Source: CAMTWB01 sp037441775 (GTDB lineage: Bacteria > Desulfobacterota > Syntrophia > Syntrophales > CAMTWB01). From it: a DNA stretch of 16,816 nt. The position numbers were made by a program, and so were the translations under genes. Shown here piece by piece: positions 1-8,863 of the stretch. The notes beneath the pieces are model-generated. The model saw only the letters and a list, made by a program, of their open reading frames with translations. It had not been told where the DNA came from and ran no database searches. The stretch's first letter is position 1. Each line of letters begins with the position of its first letter. The DNA lies in NCBI GenBank assembly GCA_037441775.1, contig JBBIRO010000053.1:1-16816 (forward strand), given 5' to 3'.

Positions 1-415
1 TCAACTCTCGGATACGGTCTGCGGTCTCGTCCAGGGTGAAGATTGTCGAGAGTCCCGTCGTCCCCACGATCAGGGAAAGCTCCTCCAGCGTGGAAGCGGG
101 GTTGATGTTGACCACAATCGCCCCGAGAGAAAGGCTGGAGTAGTAGGCGATCAGATACGGGGGACAATTGGGAAGCTGAATGCCGACGCGCTCGCCCTTT
201 TGCACACCTAGCGAAGCGAGGGCATTGGCCATCCTGAGCACCAGCAGGCGAAATTCGTAAAAAGTAATTTCCGCGCCCTCATAATGGATCGCGGCCTTGT
301 CGGGAAGGGTATTTGCCGGAATCTGCAACAGCTCCGGCACGGCGATCTGTGGGTAGCGAATCGTAGTCGGAACATTGTAGTCGTATTGACGATGCCAAAA
401 CCGGTCAAACATCAT
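1..415 (-). CDS. AMP-forming acyl-CoA ligase (FadD-like), N-terminal part only
   Basis: This is the first 138 or so residues of an ATP-dependent acyl-CoA synthetase; the frame is still open at the left window edge, so the gene continues outside. The protein begins MMFDRFWHRQYDYNVP and carries the usual N-terminal ligase pattern: a DKAAIHYEG strand, an FRLLVLRMANALASLGV helix, KGERVGIQLPN, and LGAIVVNINP. The opening with a tyrosine-rich segment before the core resembles long-chain fatty acyl-CoA ligases more than the neighbouring ligase does. Two adjacent ATG codons (415 and 412) follow an AGAGGG-type ribosome binding site; the upstream one is used here. It lies 43 bases after the stop of the preceding ligase on the same strand, so it is probably the distal gene of the catabolic operon. 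The ATP-binding and catalytic motifs lie outside the window, so substrate and activity cannot be judged. Confidence 0.85.
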   Translation of the reverse strand, partial: MMFDRFWHRQYDYNVPTTIRYPQIAVPELLQIPANTLPDKAAIHYEGAEITFYEFRLLVLRMANALASLGVQKGERVGIQLPNCPPYLIAYYSSLSLGAIVVNINPASTLEELSLIVGTTGLSTIFTLDETADRIREL

Positions 416-458
416 CCCACCCTCTTGAAAAAATATTAAGCAAGATAGCCGCCTTGCG

Positions 459-1961
459 TCACATTTTGCGCAATTCTTTCTTTAGTATCTTACCAATCAG
501 CGATTTGGGCATTTCGCTGAGAATCACAATCTCTTTGGGCACAAAGAATCTTTTAAGTTTTCCTTTGCAATGGTTAAGGATGTCCACGACGCAAGCGGTC
601 CGCCCGGGCTTCAAAGTGACAAAAGCTTTAATCTCTTCCCCGTAAACCGCATCATGCATGCCGACGGCGGAGGCTTCGGCGACTGCCGGATGGGTGTAAA
701 GCACTTCTTCAATGGTGCGGGGCGAAATATTCTCGCCTCCCTTGATGATGATATCCTTCTTGCGGTCGGTGATAAAGTAAAAGCCATCGGCATCAACATA
801 ACCGATATCGCCAGTGTGGAGCCAGCCATTGCGGATGACCTCCGCCGTCGCCTCCGGCTGATTCCAGTACCCCTTCATAACCATGGGGCCCCGAACAACA
901 ATTTCGCCTTCCTGGCCCGGGGGCGCTTCCTTGCCCTGGTCATCAAAGATCTTCATTTCCATGCCCTTGATCGGCAGGCCGATGGAACCGATTTTCTTGC
1001 GACCGGAGAGGGGATTAAGAGAGTTATTTGCGCAGGCTTCGGTTAAGCCCCACCCTTCGGCGATTTCCCTGCCGAATCGCTCCTTGAATTGTTTCCACGT
1101 GTCAAAAGACAAGGGAGCGGAACCGCAGATGTAGTATTTCACCGAGCTTAAATTATATTTGGCGTGGTCGGGAAAGGCCAGCATATAAATGTACATGGTC
1201 GGCACAGCCGCCACACTTAAGACATTGTACTTCTCTATCGCCTCAAATAATTTTTGCACCTGGAATTGCCGCAGCACTACCGTGCACCCCTTGCGGCGCA
1301 GAAACGCCGCGTTCATAGTGCCGATCCCGTAGGAATGACAAAGGGGGAGGATGGCCATATTCACGGCGTCTTGGGGATAGTCTACTGTCGCCTCCACATT
1401 AATGGCGGTGTAGTAGAGGCCATAATGCGTCTGCATGACGCCCTTGGGCCTGCTGGTTGTGCCAGAAGTATAAACCAGAGCCGCCACTTCGTCATCGTCC
1501 GTCTGAACATTGGCCAATAGATCCGAGTTCTCGTCTAGGAGTTGGTCATAAGAAAGCGCCCCCGGCACCGGTTCGGCGGAAACGACGACTATATTTTTCA
1601 CGTTTGGCGCCTTGCCTTGGGCCGCACGCACGCGCTCCATAAACTCCGGCGCCGTAATCACGACGGCCGCGTCTGAATCCTGGTAAATATACGCGATATC
1701 ATCAGCGCCGACCTGATAGTTGATGGGCACGGCAATCGCACCAATTTTCCAGATCGCCTGAAAGGACTGAAAAACTTCCGGACTGTTGGGCATCTGGATG
1801 ATGACCCGGTCACCCCGGCCGACGCCGAGATTTTTAAGCGCATTCCCCAGCTTCCGCGCGCAGCGATCCATCTCAAAGTTGGTGTATTCTCTTCCTTCGC
1901 AGATGATGCTGACATGTTCGCCCGCCTCTAAACTCTTTAAAGCAAGTTCCGCAATGTTCAT
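459..1961 (-). CDS. AMP-forming acyl-CoA synthetase (class I adenylate-forming enzyme)
   Basis: Complete 500-residue acyl-CoA ligase, which activates a carboxylic acid to its CoA thioester via an acyl-adenylate in the cytoplasm. Visible family motifs: P-loop YTSGTTSRPKG at about 164-174, GWGLTEA at 303-309, HTGD at 382-385, the hinge ITDRKKD with KGGENISP at 397-414, and the C-terminal PKSLIGKI with the adenylation lysine at K491. Length is normal for the family. The P-loop reads S-R where most members have G followed by K, R or another residue before PKG; the lysine needed for ATP is kept. The ATG start has AGGAGG 9 bases upstream. It starts 20 bases after the 4-hydroxybutyryl-CoA dehydratase stop, so the two are very probably co-transcribed. 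The simplest inference is that it activates 4-hydroxybutyrate or a related short acid for that enzyme. Sequence alone does not fix the acyl chain. Confidence 0.93.
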   Translation of the reverse strand: MNIAELALKSLEAGEHVSIICEGREYTNFEMDRCARKLGNALKNLGVGRGDRVIIQMPNSPEVFQSFQAIWKIGAIAVPINYQVGADDIAYIYQDSDAAVVITAPEFMERVRAAQGKAPNVKNIVVVSAEPVPGALSYDQLLDENSDLLANVQTDDDEVAALVYTSGTTSRPKGVMQTHYGLYYTAINVEATVDYPQDAVNMAILPLCHSYGIGTMNAAFLRRKGCTVVLRQFQVQKLFEAIEKYNVLSVAAVPTMYIYMLAFPDHAKYNLSSVKYYICGSAPLSFDTWKQFKERFGREIAEGWGLTEACANNSLNPLSGRKKIGSIGLPIKGMEMKIFDDQGKEAPPGQEGEIVVRGPMVMKGYWNQPEATAEVIRNGWLHTGDIGYVDADGFYFITDRKKDIIIKGGENISPRTIEEVLYTHPAVAEASAVGMHDAVYGEEIKAFVTLKPGRTACVVDILNHCKGKLKRFFVPKEIVILSEMPKSLIGKILKKELRKM

Positions 1962-1981
1962 GCGAAAAGCCTCCTGTTCAA

Positions 1982-3481
1982 CTATCTCGGGGTCGAATTG
2001 CTCAAGGCCTCCCGGTCGCCGCCGCTCATGCCGGCGATATAGCGCACCAGCTTCTTGCGGGACTCGATGTCGTATTGGGTGGTAATGGCGATCTGTTCCA
2101 TAATTGGTGAGCCGCCGCCGTGGTAGGCGCCGATATTCCTTATGCCTCCCGTGGCTGAGCAGAGCCTGTCCCCTAAATAGCGCCAGAACTGCGCCTGGTC
2201 CTCCACCGGCATCTGAGGATTGCGTTTCGTATATTTGAGGAGCAATTCCCCCGTTTCGGGATTCAGGAAATCCTTCTCGTGGGGAAAGGTCGCCACCACG
2301 CCTCCGGCGATATCACAGAGGATCTCCGATTCGCGCCAGACCGATTCGCCGGAGAGGCACCTGCCCACATTGCAGTAAATAGAATGGGGAATGTAGGAAC
2401 CTGGGCCGTAGGGAATGAATCCCCTGCCCGGCATAAAGACCTTGGGCCCGCCAAGATCGGAGGCTGTATATCCTGCGGCATAGCCAAGTTCCGTGACCAT
2501 AATAATTTCAGCAAGTTTCTGCCGGACATGCGATTCCTTGTGAATATTGTTTATCTCCGCGGCCAGGGCTGCCATGCCCAGAATCACGTCGCCGATGGCC
2601 GGCTTGCAGCCGGAATAGGAGTGGCGATGGAACAAGGCGAAAAGCAAGGCGCAAACGCCGCCGTGCTGGTATTCCCCAGCAAGAAAAACCCGCTCCCAAG
2701 GGATGAAGCAGTTCTCGAAGATCAGGTAGGAATCGGTCGATCCTTCCATGAAGCCGCGCTGGTAATGTTCCCTTTGCCTCAAGCTGTGAACAGTAACCAC
2801 CTGCTTCAGGCCGTCCCAGTCGCCGGGTATGGCGAAGGCCACGGCATATTCCTTGTCTTGTGGCCGCAAGGCCCGGGTGGGAAGCACCAGAATCTCGTCA
2901 GCCACGGAGGCCTCGGAAATATGGAGTTTACAGCCCTCGACGATGATGCCATTTTTCAGGAGTTCTTTGATGTGCAGATAGGCGCCGGGATTGGGCTGGT
3001 CCGCGGGACGGAGCAGCCGGTCGCCCTTGACATCCGTCTGGGCGCAGCAGCCGATGAGGTCATCGGTCTGAAAACGGCTGAGCCACTTCTGGAAATTTTT
3101 ATGATACTCGGTGGCGCCGTTGTTCGCTATGTCCGCTTCATAGGAGACGTTGTAGATGGCGTTGGCTGCATCTATCCCCATGCAGCGCTGGATGCAGCCG
3201 CCCACCTTCTGGCAGAGCATCCGCGTCATTTCCTGCTTTTTGTGCAGATCTTCCTTGTTCTGATGAATATGGTTGAATCGGTTGATCCGCTCCCCAGTCA
3301 GGTGGGACGTGGCGGTCAGTAAATCCTGGAACTCCGGTTTTTGCGCCTCGTCGTAGGTGGTGCCGATCGTATTTATGCAGAGCATTTGCCGCTCGTCGGT
3401 CCGATCTATCTTCTGCCCATTGAAATAGAGGTTCCTTTTCATCCTGGACAGGCCCTGGATATAATCTTCTTTTGATCTCAT
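1982..3481 (-). CDS. abfD: 4-hydroxybutyryl-CoA dehydratase / vinylacetyl-CoA isomerase
   Basis: Complete 499-residue flavin and [4Fe-4S] enzyme of the family that dehydrates 4-hydroxybutyryl-CoA to crotonyl-CoA by a ketyl-radical mechanism and isomerises vinylacetyl-CoA. The family shares its fold with acyl-CoA dehydrogenases and HpaB hydroxylases. The cluster ligands known from the Clostridium aminobutyricum enzyme (Cys99, Cys103, His292, Cys299) have clear equivalents: CIQRC gives C96 and C100, and FHRHSYSGCKPA gives H285 and C292, with the same 4- and 7-residue spacings. The tyrosine and lysine around the last cysteine (Y289, K293) are also kept. HpaB monooxygenases lack these ligands, so a hydroxylase is unlikely. 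The ATG start is preceded by AAGGTAAGGA. It sits 21 bases after the hydratase/dehydrogenase gene and 20 bases before an acyl-CoA ligase. The exact substrate is inferred; paralogues of this family with the ligands but other substrates may exist. The enzyme is oxygen-sensitive, which suggests an anaerobic host. Confidence 0.9.
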   Translation of the reverse strand: MRSKEDYIQGLSRMKRNLYFNGQKIDRTDERQMLCINTIGTTYDEAQKPEFQDLLTATSHLTGERINRFNHIHQNKEDLHKKQEMTRMLCQKVGGCIQRCMGIDAANAIYNVSYEADIANNGATEYHKNFQKWLSRFQTDDLIGCCAQTDVKGDRLLRPADQPNPGAYLHIKELLKNGIIVEGCKLHISEASVADEILVLPTRALRPQDKEYAVAFAIPGDWDGLKQVVTVHSLRQREHYQRGFMEGSTDSYLIFENCFIPWERVFLAGEYQHGGVCALLFALFHRHSYSGCKPAIGDVILGMAALAAEINNIHKESHVRQKLAEIIMVTELGYAAGYTASDLGGPKVFMPGRGFIPYGPGSYIPHSIYCNVGRCLSGESVWRESEILCDIAGGVVATFPHEKDFLNPETGELLLKYTKRNPQMPVEDQAQFWRYLGDRLCSATGGIRNIGAYHGGGSPIMEQIAITTQYDIESRKKLVRYIAGMSGGDREALSNSTPR

Positions 3482-3502
3482 GGCGTTATCCTTACCTTCC
3501 CC

Positions 3503-5587
3503 CTATTTTGAGTAAAATCCCTTTCCCTCCTTAGCGAGTTTTTCCAGGAGGGGCGAGGGCGACCAGTATTGTGCGCCGACCAGTTTGGCATATTTGAGGA
3601 TCGCTTCGTAAACCTTTTCCAAACCAACCTGATCGGCATAGAACATTGGGCCGCCTCGGTAAACAGGAAAGCCGTAGCCATAAAGCCAGACCACGTCAAT
3701 ATCGTGCGGCCGCGCAGCGATTTTTTCTTCCAGAATTTTCGCGCCTTCGTTGATCATGGAGTAAATCGTCCGTTCAATGATTTCCTCATCGGAGATGACG
3801 CGTCTTTTTATTCCCACCTTCCTTGAGTGTTTAATAATCAGCTCTTCTATCAGGGGATCGGGGGTGGCGTTTCGCTTTTCGTCGTACTTGTAAAAACCAG
3901 CGCCCGTCTTCTGTCCGAAGCGGCCCATCTCGCAAATCTGGTCAAGAATGTTACAGGCCTGCTCGCGCGGGGTAATGAAAGCGAAATTTGCCTTGCGGTT
4001 GCGCCAGCCCACATCGAGACCCGACAGGTCGCCCATGGCGTAGTGTCCCATCGGGAACCCGAAGTTGTAAATAACTTTATCAATCTGCCATGGGGTCGCG
4101 CCCTCTTCCAGCAGGAAATTACATTCGCGAACCCGCTTGGCAAGCATCCGGTTGCCGACAAAACCGTCGCACACGCCAACCAGAACCGGCACCTTGCCGA
4201 TGGTCTTGCCCACCTTCATGGCCGTGGCATAAACTTCCGGTGCTGTTTTGGCGCCGCGCACATTTTCCAAAAGCCGCATGACATTGGCAGGGCTGAAGAA
4301 ATGCATACCCATCACATCCTGGGGCCTCCCGGTTGCCGTAGCGATCTCGTCAATATTCAGATATGAGGTATTGGAAGCGAGTATCGCCCCTTTTTTGCAC
4401 ACAGAATCGAGTTTGCCAAATACCTCTTTTTTAATCGCCATATCCTCATAGACCGCCTCGATGACCAGATCGACGTCTTTCAAATCCGCATAAGACAAGG
4501 TTGGTTTAATGAGCGATAGGCGTTTTTCCATCTCATCCTGCTTAATGGTGCCCCTGGCAACCGAGGATGCGTAGTTTTTGCTGATTACGCTCAAGCCTTT
4601 ATCCAGAAATTCCTGGTTGACGTCTAGCAGCTCGACCGAAATGCCGACGTTGGCAAAGCACATTGCAATTCCGCCGCCCATCGTGCCGGCGCCTAGAATG
4701 CCGACCGACTTGATTTCACGGGTGGGTTGATCTTGCGACAGACCTGGAATGTGCGCCGCTTCACGCTCGGCAAAGAACGCATGGCGCTGCGCTTTGGACT
4801 GGTCTGAAGTGTACAATTCCAAAAATATCGCGGACTCACGTTTCATGCCTTCGGCAAATGGCAGCTCCACGGCGGCCCGGACCGCTTCAATGCATTTAAT
4901 GGGCGCGAGAAAACCGCGGGACTTCCGGGCGATTCCACTTGCAAAGTCTTCAAACACCGTCGGGTTTTCTAAAGTCGCCGCAAGCGAGCTGACCTTCCGG
5001 ATCGGACGCCTTTCGTCAATCACCTTTTTTGCAAGGCCAAGCGCGGCGGCCTTTAAATCGCCTTCGACGATTTCGTCCAGCACGCCCAGGGATTTGGCTT
5101 TGGTTGCGGAAATGGGATTGCCAGAAACGATCATTTCCAACGCTGCCTCAACACCAACCAGCCGCGGCAGCCTCTGGGTGCCGCCCGCGCCTGGCAAAAG
5201 TCCCAATTTGACTTCCGGCAGTCCGAGTTTTGCGCCTGCCAGGGCCAGGCGGAAGTGGCAGCCCAGGGCAATTTCAAGTCCGCCACCCAGCGCCGTGCCG
5301 TGAATCGCCGCGATAACCGGCTTGGGGGAGTCCTCGATGCACAGAACGACCTTCGGCAAGGAAGGTTCCAGGAGCGGTTTGCCGAACTCCCGGATATCAG
5401 CGCCCGCAATGAAGGTGCGGCCCTCACACAAAATGATCATAACCGCGACCTCCGAATCGGCCAGGCCTTTGCTCACGCCGTCCTGGATTCCGGCGCGAAC
5501 GGCTTGGGAGAGGGCATTTACCGGAGGGTTATTGACGGTAATCAATCCAATATTGCCTACTTTGGAAAAGAGGACAACTTCCGGCAT
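3503..5587 (-). CDS. Bifunctional enoyl-CoA hydratase / 3-hydroxyacyl-CoA dehydrogenase (FadB/FadJ-type)
   Basis: A 694-residue two-domain beta-oxidation enzyme. Residues 1-190 form a crotonase domain: GRTFIAGADIREF supplies the oxyanion-hole region, and both hydratase glutamates are visible as E105 (GGGLEIALG) and E125 (LPEVKLG). From about residue 293 comes the NAD-binding 3-hydroxyacyl-CoA dehydrogenase domain with GAGTMG at 299-304 and the catalytic His-Glu pair H429 (GMHFFSPANV) and E441, at the usual 12-residue spacing. Two C-terminal dehydrogenase helical repeats follow, the second around GYGFPVYRGGPMF. It should turn crotonyl-CoA into 3-hydroxybutyryl-CoA and then acetoacetyl-CoA with NAD+. 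The organisation matches the peroxisomal-type multifunctional enzymes without an epimerase extension. The ATG start follows AAGGAGA. The gap to the next gene is 21 bases. Chain-length preference is not readable from sequence; the adjacent dehydratase suggests C4. Confidence 0.93.
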   Translation of the reverse strand: MPEVVLFSKVGNIGLITVNNPPVNALSQAVRAGIQDGVSKGLADSEVAVMIILCEGRTFIAGADIREFGKPLLEPSLPKVVLCIEDSPKPVIAAIHGTALGGGLEIALGCHFRLALAGAKLGLPEVKLGLLPGAGGTQRLPRLVGVEAALEMIVSGNPISATKAKSLGVLDEIVEGDLKAAALGLAKKVIDERRPIRKVSSLAATLENPTVFEDFASGIARKSRGFLAPIKCIEAVRAAVELPFAEGMKRESAIFLELYTSDQSKAQRHAFFAEREAAHIPGLSQDQPTREIKSVGILGAGTMGGGIAMCFANVGISVELLDVNQEFLDKGLSVISKNYASSVARGTIKQDEMEKRLSLIKPTLSYADLKDVDLVIEAVYEDMAIKKEVFGKLDSVCKKGAILASNTSYLNIDEIATATGRPQDVMGMHFFSPANVMRLLENVRGAKTAPEVYATAMKVGKTIGKVPVLVGVCDGFVGNRMLAKRVRECNFLLEEGATPWQIDKVIYNFGFPMGHYAMGDLSGLDVGWRNRKANFAFITPREQACNILDQICEMGRFGQKTGAGFYKYDEKRNATPDPLIEELIIKHSRKVGIKRRVISDEEIIERTIYSMINEGAKILEEKIAARPHDIDVVWLYGYGFPVYRGGPMFYADQVGLEKVYEAILKYAKLVGAQYWSPSPLLEKLAKEGKGFYSK

Positions 5588-5635
5588 AAGATTATCTCCT
5601 TTATATTTTTATCTCGTCGTTTTCTGCTGGAAATC

Positions 5636-6793
5636 TCATTGTTTTGCGGTTACCGCATCCGGCAGTTTGCGGGTGAATATATCCACCGCATCTTCAACCA
5701 TCTCTTCCAACACCTGGCGGGCGGGTTTAATCTCCTTGATCAGCCCCGAGACCTGTCCAGCGAGACCACCCACGTATTCTACTTTTTTTGCTTCGATGAA
5801 GCTGGCCAAGAGGGCGGAAGAGAGCAGCACCTGGGTGGGGAAAGGAAGGGGCGCCAACCCCGCGCCATCCCAGAGATCGTGAAACTTGTTATAACTGGCG
5901 CGGAGGGTTTTACCTGTATAGGCCTGGCTTACACGCGTGTCTTCATCTGTGGATTCGAGAATGCGTCTTTTGTTTACCTCCAAGGCACCCCCTTCGGTTG
6001 TGGCCAGAAAGCGTGTGCCGACCCAAACCCCCTGGCAACCCAAGGCCAGGGCTGCTGCCAAGCCGCGCCCATCGCCAATGCCTCCGGCGGCCAGAACCGG
6101 CACGGGTGCTGCGGCATCTATCGCCTGCGGCAAGAGCGCAAGCGTCCCGATGCGTCCGGTATGACCTCCCCCTTCATATCCCTGCGCCACCAGCAGATCA
6201 ATGCCCGACTGCGCCAGCCGTCTGGCGTTTTTGGCGTTTCCGGTAATAGCCAGAACTTTCATGCCCTGCGCATGGGCTTTATCCACCATCATCCCTGGAT
6301 TTCCCAGGCCGGCGCAAAAAAGAGGAACTCTCTCTTCGATGCACACCTGGATGGCTTCCATTGGGCGCATCGTGGTGGAGTTCATCCTTACCATTATTTC
6401 CACTTCCGGAAGATTCATCTCTTCCTTAATTTTCTGCACCCATTCCTGATAGGGCTTGGGCAGCGTTTTTAACAGGGTGCGGAGCGGCAGTTCATTGACT
6501 CCTTGCTGTCCCATGCCTCCACCCATGTCCAGTTTTTGGGGCAGAAGCAGATCTACCCCGTAGGGTTTATCCGTTTTGGACTTGATTTCCCGGATTGCCT
6601 CCCTTAGCCCATCGACCGTAAAACCGGCGCCGCCGAGGATCCCCATGCCGCCCGCCTCAGAGACGGCCACGACCAATTCCACGGGAGCCCCTGTTGTTTC
6701 GCCGATCAGCGTCGGTCCCATACCGGCGGAGAGAATCGGATATTCGATACCCAACATTTCGCAAAGTTTTGTTCTTAACACTGGTCTGCCCAT
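5636..6793 (-). CDS. Nitronate monooxygenase / FabK-like FMN-dependent TIM-barrel flavoprotein
   Basis: A 385-residue protein of the 2-nitropropane dioxygenase / nitronate monooxygenase family, which also contains FabK enoyl-ACP reductases. N-terminal LGIEYPILSAGMG is the family signature. GYEGGGHTGRIG contains the conserved histidine H211. AAGGIGDGRG (235-244) and GVWVGTRF (255-262) are FMN-phosphate-binding loops of the barrel. The frame stays open upstream to about 7093, but that part would overlap the transporter gene. The ATG at 6793 has GGGAGG just upstream and begins where homologues begin, so it is chosen. It lies 56 bases after the permease and 48 before the hydratase/dehydrogenase, so it belongs to the operon. 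In an anaerobic acyl-CoA pathway an oxygen-using nitronate oxidation is an unlikely main role. A flavin-dependent enoyl reductase or a thioester redox step is an alternative, but this is inference. Confidence 0.85.
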   Translation of the reverse strand: MGRPVLRTKLCEMLGIEYPILSAGMGPTLIGETTGAPVELVVAVSEAGGMGILGGAGFTVDGLREAIREIKSKTDKPYGVDLLLPQKLDMGGGMGQQGVNELPLRTLLKTLPKPYQEWVQKIKEEMNLPEVEIMVRMNSTTMRPMEAIQVCIEERVPLFCAGLGNPGMMVDKAHAQGMKVLAITGNAKNARRLAQSGIDLLVAQGYEGGGHTGRIGTLALLPQAIDAAAPVPVLAAGGIGDGRGLAAALALGCQGVWVGTRFLATTEGGALEVNKRRILESTDEDTRVSQAYTGKTLRASYNKFHDLWDGAGLAPLPFPTQVLLSSALLASFIEAKKVEYVGGLAGQVSGLIKEIKPARQVLEEMVEDAVDIFTRKLPDAVTAKQ

Positions 6794-6849
6794 ACCAACC
6801 TCCCGTTGAGTTATAAATGCCTGACTTAAAGATTGCCGTGGTATCCTGG

Positions 6850-8796
6850 TTACGAGTTTGGCGTCTTTAGGCTCGCAGGAGAAGCCGGATTTATTTGCCG
6901 TGCTTTCCTGATTAAATTTGTAACAATGGGAATCAGCGCTAAAAGAGCCCCAACCAAACTCGTCTTCCATTCCGGAAAGGTTATGAGGAAGCCGCCAATA
7001 ACGAGTAAGAGTCGTGCCCAACCAGCGAGAACGCCAATCTTTAAAAGGTAACCCTCCATGCCCGCCGCAAGAAGAATTATGCCCAAAACACAAAAAGCAA
7101 AATAATATAGAGCTTCAAAGAGAGTGCTTTGCATAACCAGGGCAGGGTTAAAGACAAAGAAAAAGGGTATGAAATATATCACCACCCCGAGGCGCATGGC
7201 CGTGAAGGAGGTTTTCATCGGCGGAGCGCCGGCAATGGCTGCGGCTAAGAAAGCCCCTGCGGCCACCGGTGGGGTTATCGCGGCAAGCATGGAATAGTAA
7301 ATAATAAATAAGTGGACGGCGATGACATTTAATTGATCCATCTGCATAACCGCCGGAGCCAGGGTTACGGCTAAAAAAATATAGGCCACAATGGATAAAC
7401 CGATCATTCCCATGATATAACAGGCAAAAACCCCGAAGATGAGAGTTAAATATACATTTCCCCCACCTAAATAAACCAGGCCGGCGGCGAAGGAGCCGGA
7501 AACACCCGTTACGGTGAGACCCGCCACCACGAAGCCGATGGGAAAAATGATGGCCGCGGTCTGGGAGATCAAAATGCCAACCTGGGCAAGGGTCTCAGCA
7601 ATCCGGCCGGGGGTCATCATGGTATCTTTCCGGAATAAAGAAAGAATCAACATCACCCCTACGGCATAAAAAGGGGTCATCTCTTCCCATCTCATATAGA
7701 GGAGCCCCCATAAAAGAAATACGAAAACGGCTATAAAATGCCAGCCTTCTTTTAAGGTTTTCTTTATCGGCGGCAAATCTTCTTTGGGCAAACCTTTCAT
7801 GGCTGTGCGAGCGGCATAGGCGTCAACCTGCAAGAGCAAACCAAGATAGTAGAGGACGGCCGGGATCACAGCGGCAACGAGAACCGTGGCATAGGAAATT
7901 CCCAGAAACTGGCACATGACGAAGGCCACCGCCCCCATCACCGGTGGCATGAGCACCCCGCCGGTGGAGGCGCAGGCCTCTATTGCCCCGGCGTAATGAG
8001 GGGGATATCCCAAACGCTTCATGGCCGGAATCGTTACGGAACCGGTGGCGACAATATTGGCAAAGACGCTGCCGCTGAGGCTGCCAAAGAATCCGCTTGA
8101 TATGACGGCAACCTTTGCCGGGCCGCCCCGGTAGCCTCCGCAGATTGCCAAGGCGATATTAAGGAAGAACCTGCCGGCTCCGGTGGCGATTAAAACCGCG
8201 GCAAAAAGGAGAAAGCCTATAAGAATTTCCCCCAGTACTTTGGAGGGCAAGCCGATGAGTCCTGCTTCTGTAAAAACCATCGAACCGATGTTGGCCACAA
8301 AGGGCTTGCCAAAACCCCAAAAAATTCCGGGCATGTGGGGAGCGAATAGGGGATAAAGTCCCAAGATGAGGCAGACGACCAGGTAAGCAAAGCCTCCGAT
8401 CCTTCTTCCCCCCTCCAGAATCAAGAGCCAGAGGATAACTGCCAAAATAAAATTTAACGTCGAGGGGTGGGTCCAGCCTACCCGTACAATCTCCTCCGCA
8501 TGGAGGAAAAAGTAATAGCAGATTCCGAAGCTCAGGAAGGATAAAATTAGATCGTACCAAGGGATGCCCCTGACACCCTTTCGTGCCGGCAGCACGAGAA
8601 GAGCGCAACTGGAATATATGGCCATGATCAGGAAATAGTAGCCCGCATCTAACAGGGCTTTCCCCTTAATGGTGAAAGCAAATAGATAAAAGATTGCAAG
8701 CCCGATTCCCGCAGTTGACAAAATCAGGAAAATCGCTTTAACGGACATGGGCAGACTTTTATACCTGGTGGTTTCAATTTCTACTTGCTCGAGCAA
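6850..8796 (-). CDS. TRAP transporter permease, fused 4TM/12TM (DctQM) type
   Basis: A 648-residue highly hydrophobic inner-membrane protein with many predicted membrane segments. The N-terminal part (to about residue 170) replaces the small DctQ subunit. The large DctM-like part follows with typical motifs GSLSGSVFANIVATGS (238-253) and EACASTGGVLMPPVMGAV (273-290), and a second related repeat around GVSGSFAAGLVYLG and AAITPPVAAGAFLAAAIAG. Such fused permeases work with TAXI-type binding proteins and import organic acids or other solutes using a sodium or proton gradient. The gene appears to start with TTG at 8796, because a strong GGAGGGAGGG site lies 8 bases upstream; the first ATG (8748, residue 17) has no such site. 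The TAXI binding protein is encoded just upstream on the same strand, separated by a 173-base gap with a hairpin. Substrate unknown; the downstream enzymes suggest a short hydroxy acid. Confidence 0.92.
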   Translation of the reverse strand: MLEQVEIETTRYKSLPMSVKAIFLILSTAGIGLAIFYLFAFTIKGKALLDAGYYFLIMAIYSSCALLVLPARKGVRGIPWYDLILSFLSFGICYYFFLHAEEIVRVGWTHPSTLNFILAVILWLLILEGGRRIGGFAYLVVCLILGLYPLFAPHMPGIFWGFGKPFVANIGSMVFTEAGLIGLPSKVLGEILIGFLLFAAVLIATGAGRFFLNIALAICGGYRGGPAKVAVISSGFFGSLSGSVFANIVATGSVTIPAMKRLGYPPHYAGAIEACASTGGVLMPPVMGAVAFVMCQFLGISYATVLVAAVIPAVLYYLGLLLQVDAYAARTAMKGLPKEDLPPIKKTLKEGWHFIAVFVFLLWGLLYMRWEEMTPFYAVGVMLILSLFRKDTMMTPGRIAETLAQVGILISQTAAIIFPIGFVVAGLTVTGVSGSFAAGLVYLGGGNVYLTLIFGVFACYIMGMIGLSIVAYIFLAVTLAPAVMQMDQLNVIAVHLFIIYYSMLAAITPPVAAGAFLAAAIAGAPPMKTSFTAMRLGVVIYFIPFFFVFNPALVMQSTLFEALYYFAFCVLGIILLAAGMEGYLLKIGVLAGWARLLLVIGGFLITFPEWKTSLVGALLALIPIVTNLIRKARQINPASPASLKTPNS

Positions 8797-8863
8797 AAGA
8801 GTGCCCTCCCTCCACTGAAAATCGTGTATTTTTTGCTTAAATACGGTTCATCAACACATCCAT

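Noticed and set aside
2279..3322. Plus-strand open frame of 347 codons opposite the 4-hydroxybutyryl-CoA dehydratase gene
   Set aside because: Lies wholly inside a gene with all catalytic ligands; no motif, no separate promoter seen.
1982..3481. 4-hydroxyphenylacetate 3-monooxygenase (HpaB) as identity of the dehydratase gene
   Set aside because: Same superfamily, but C96, C100, H285 and C292 match the iron-sulfur ligands specific to 4-hydroxybutyryl-CoA dehydratase.
5255..6472. Long plus-strand open frame of 405 codons opposite the hydratase/dehydrogenase and flavoprotein genes
   Set aside because: It spans two well-supported minus-strand genes and their gap, its translation has no recognisable domain, and it reads like an antisense shadow of GC-biased codons.
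6794..7093. Possible 100-residue N-terminal extension of the flavoprotein
   Set aside because: It would overlap the transporter gene, has no homology-like pattern, and the ATG at 6793 has a good ribosome site where the family begins.
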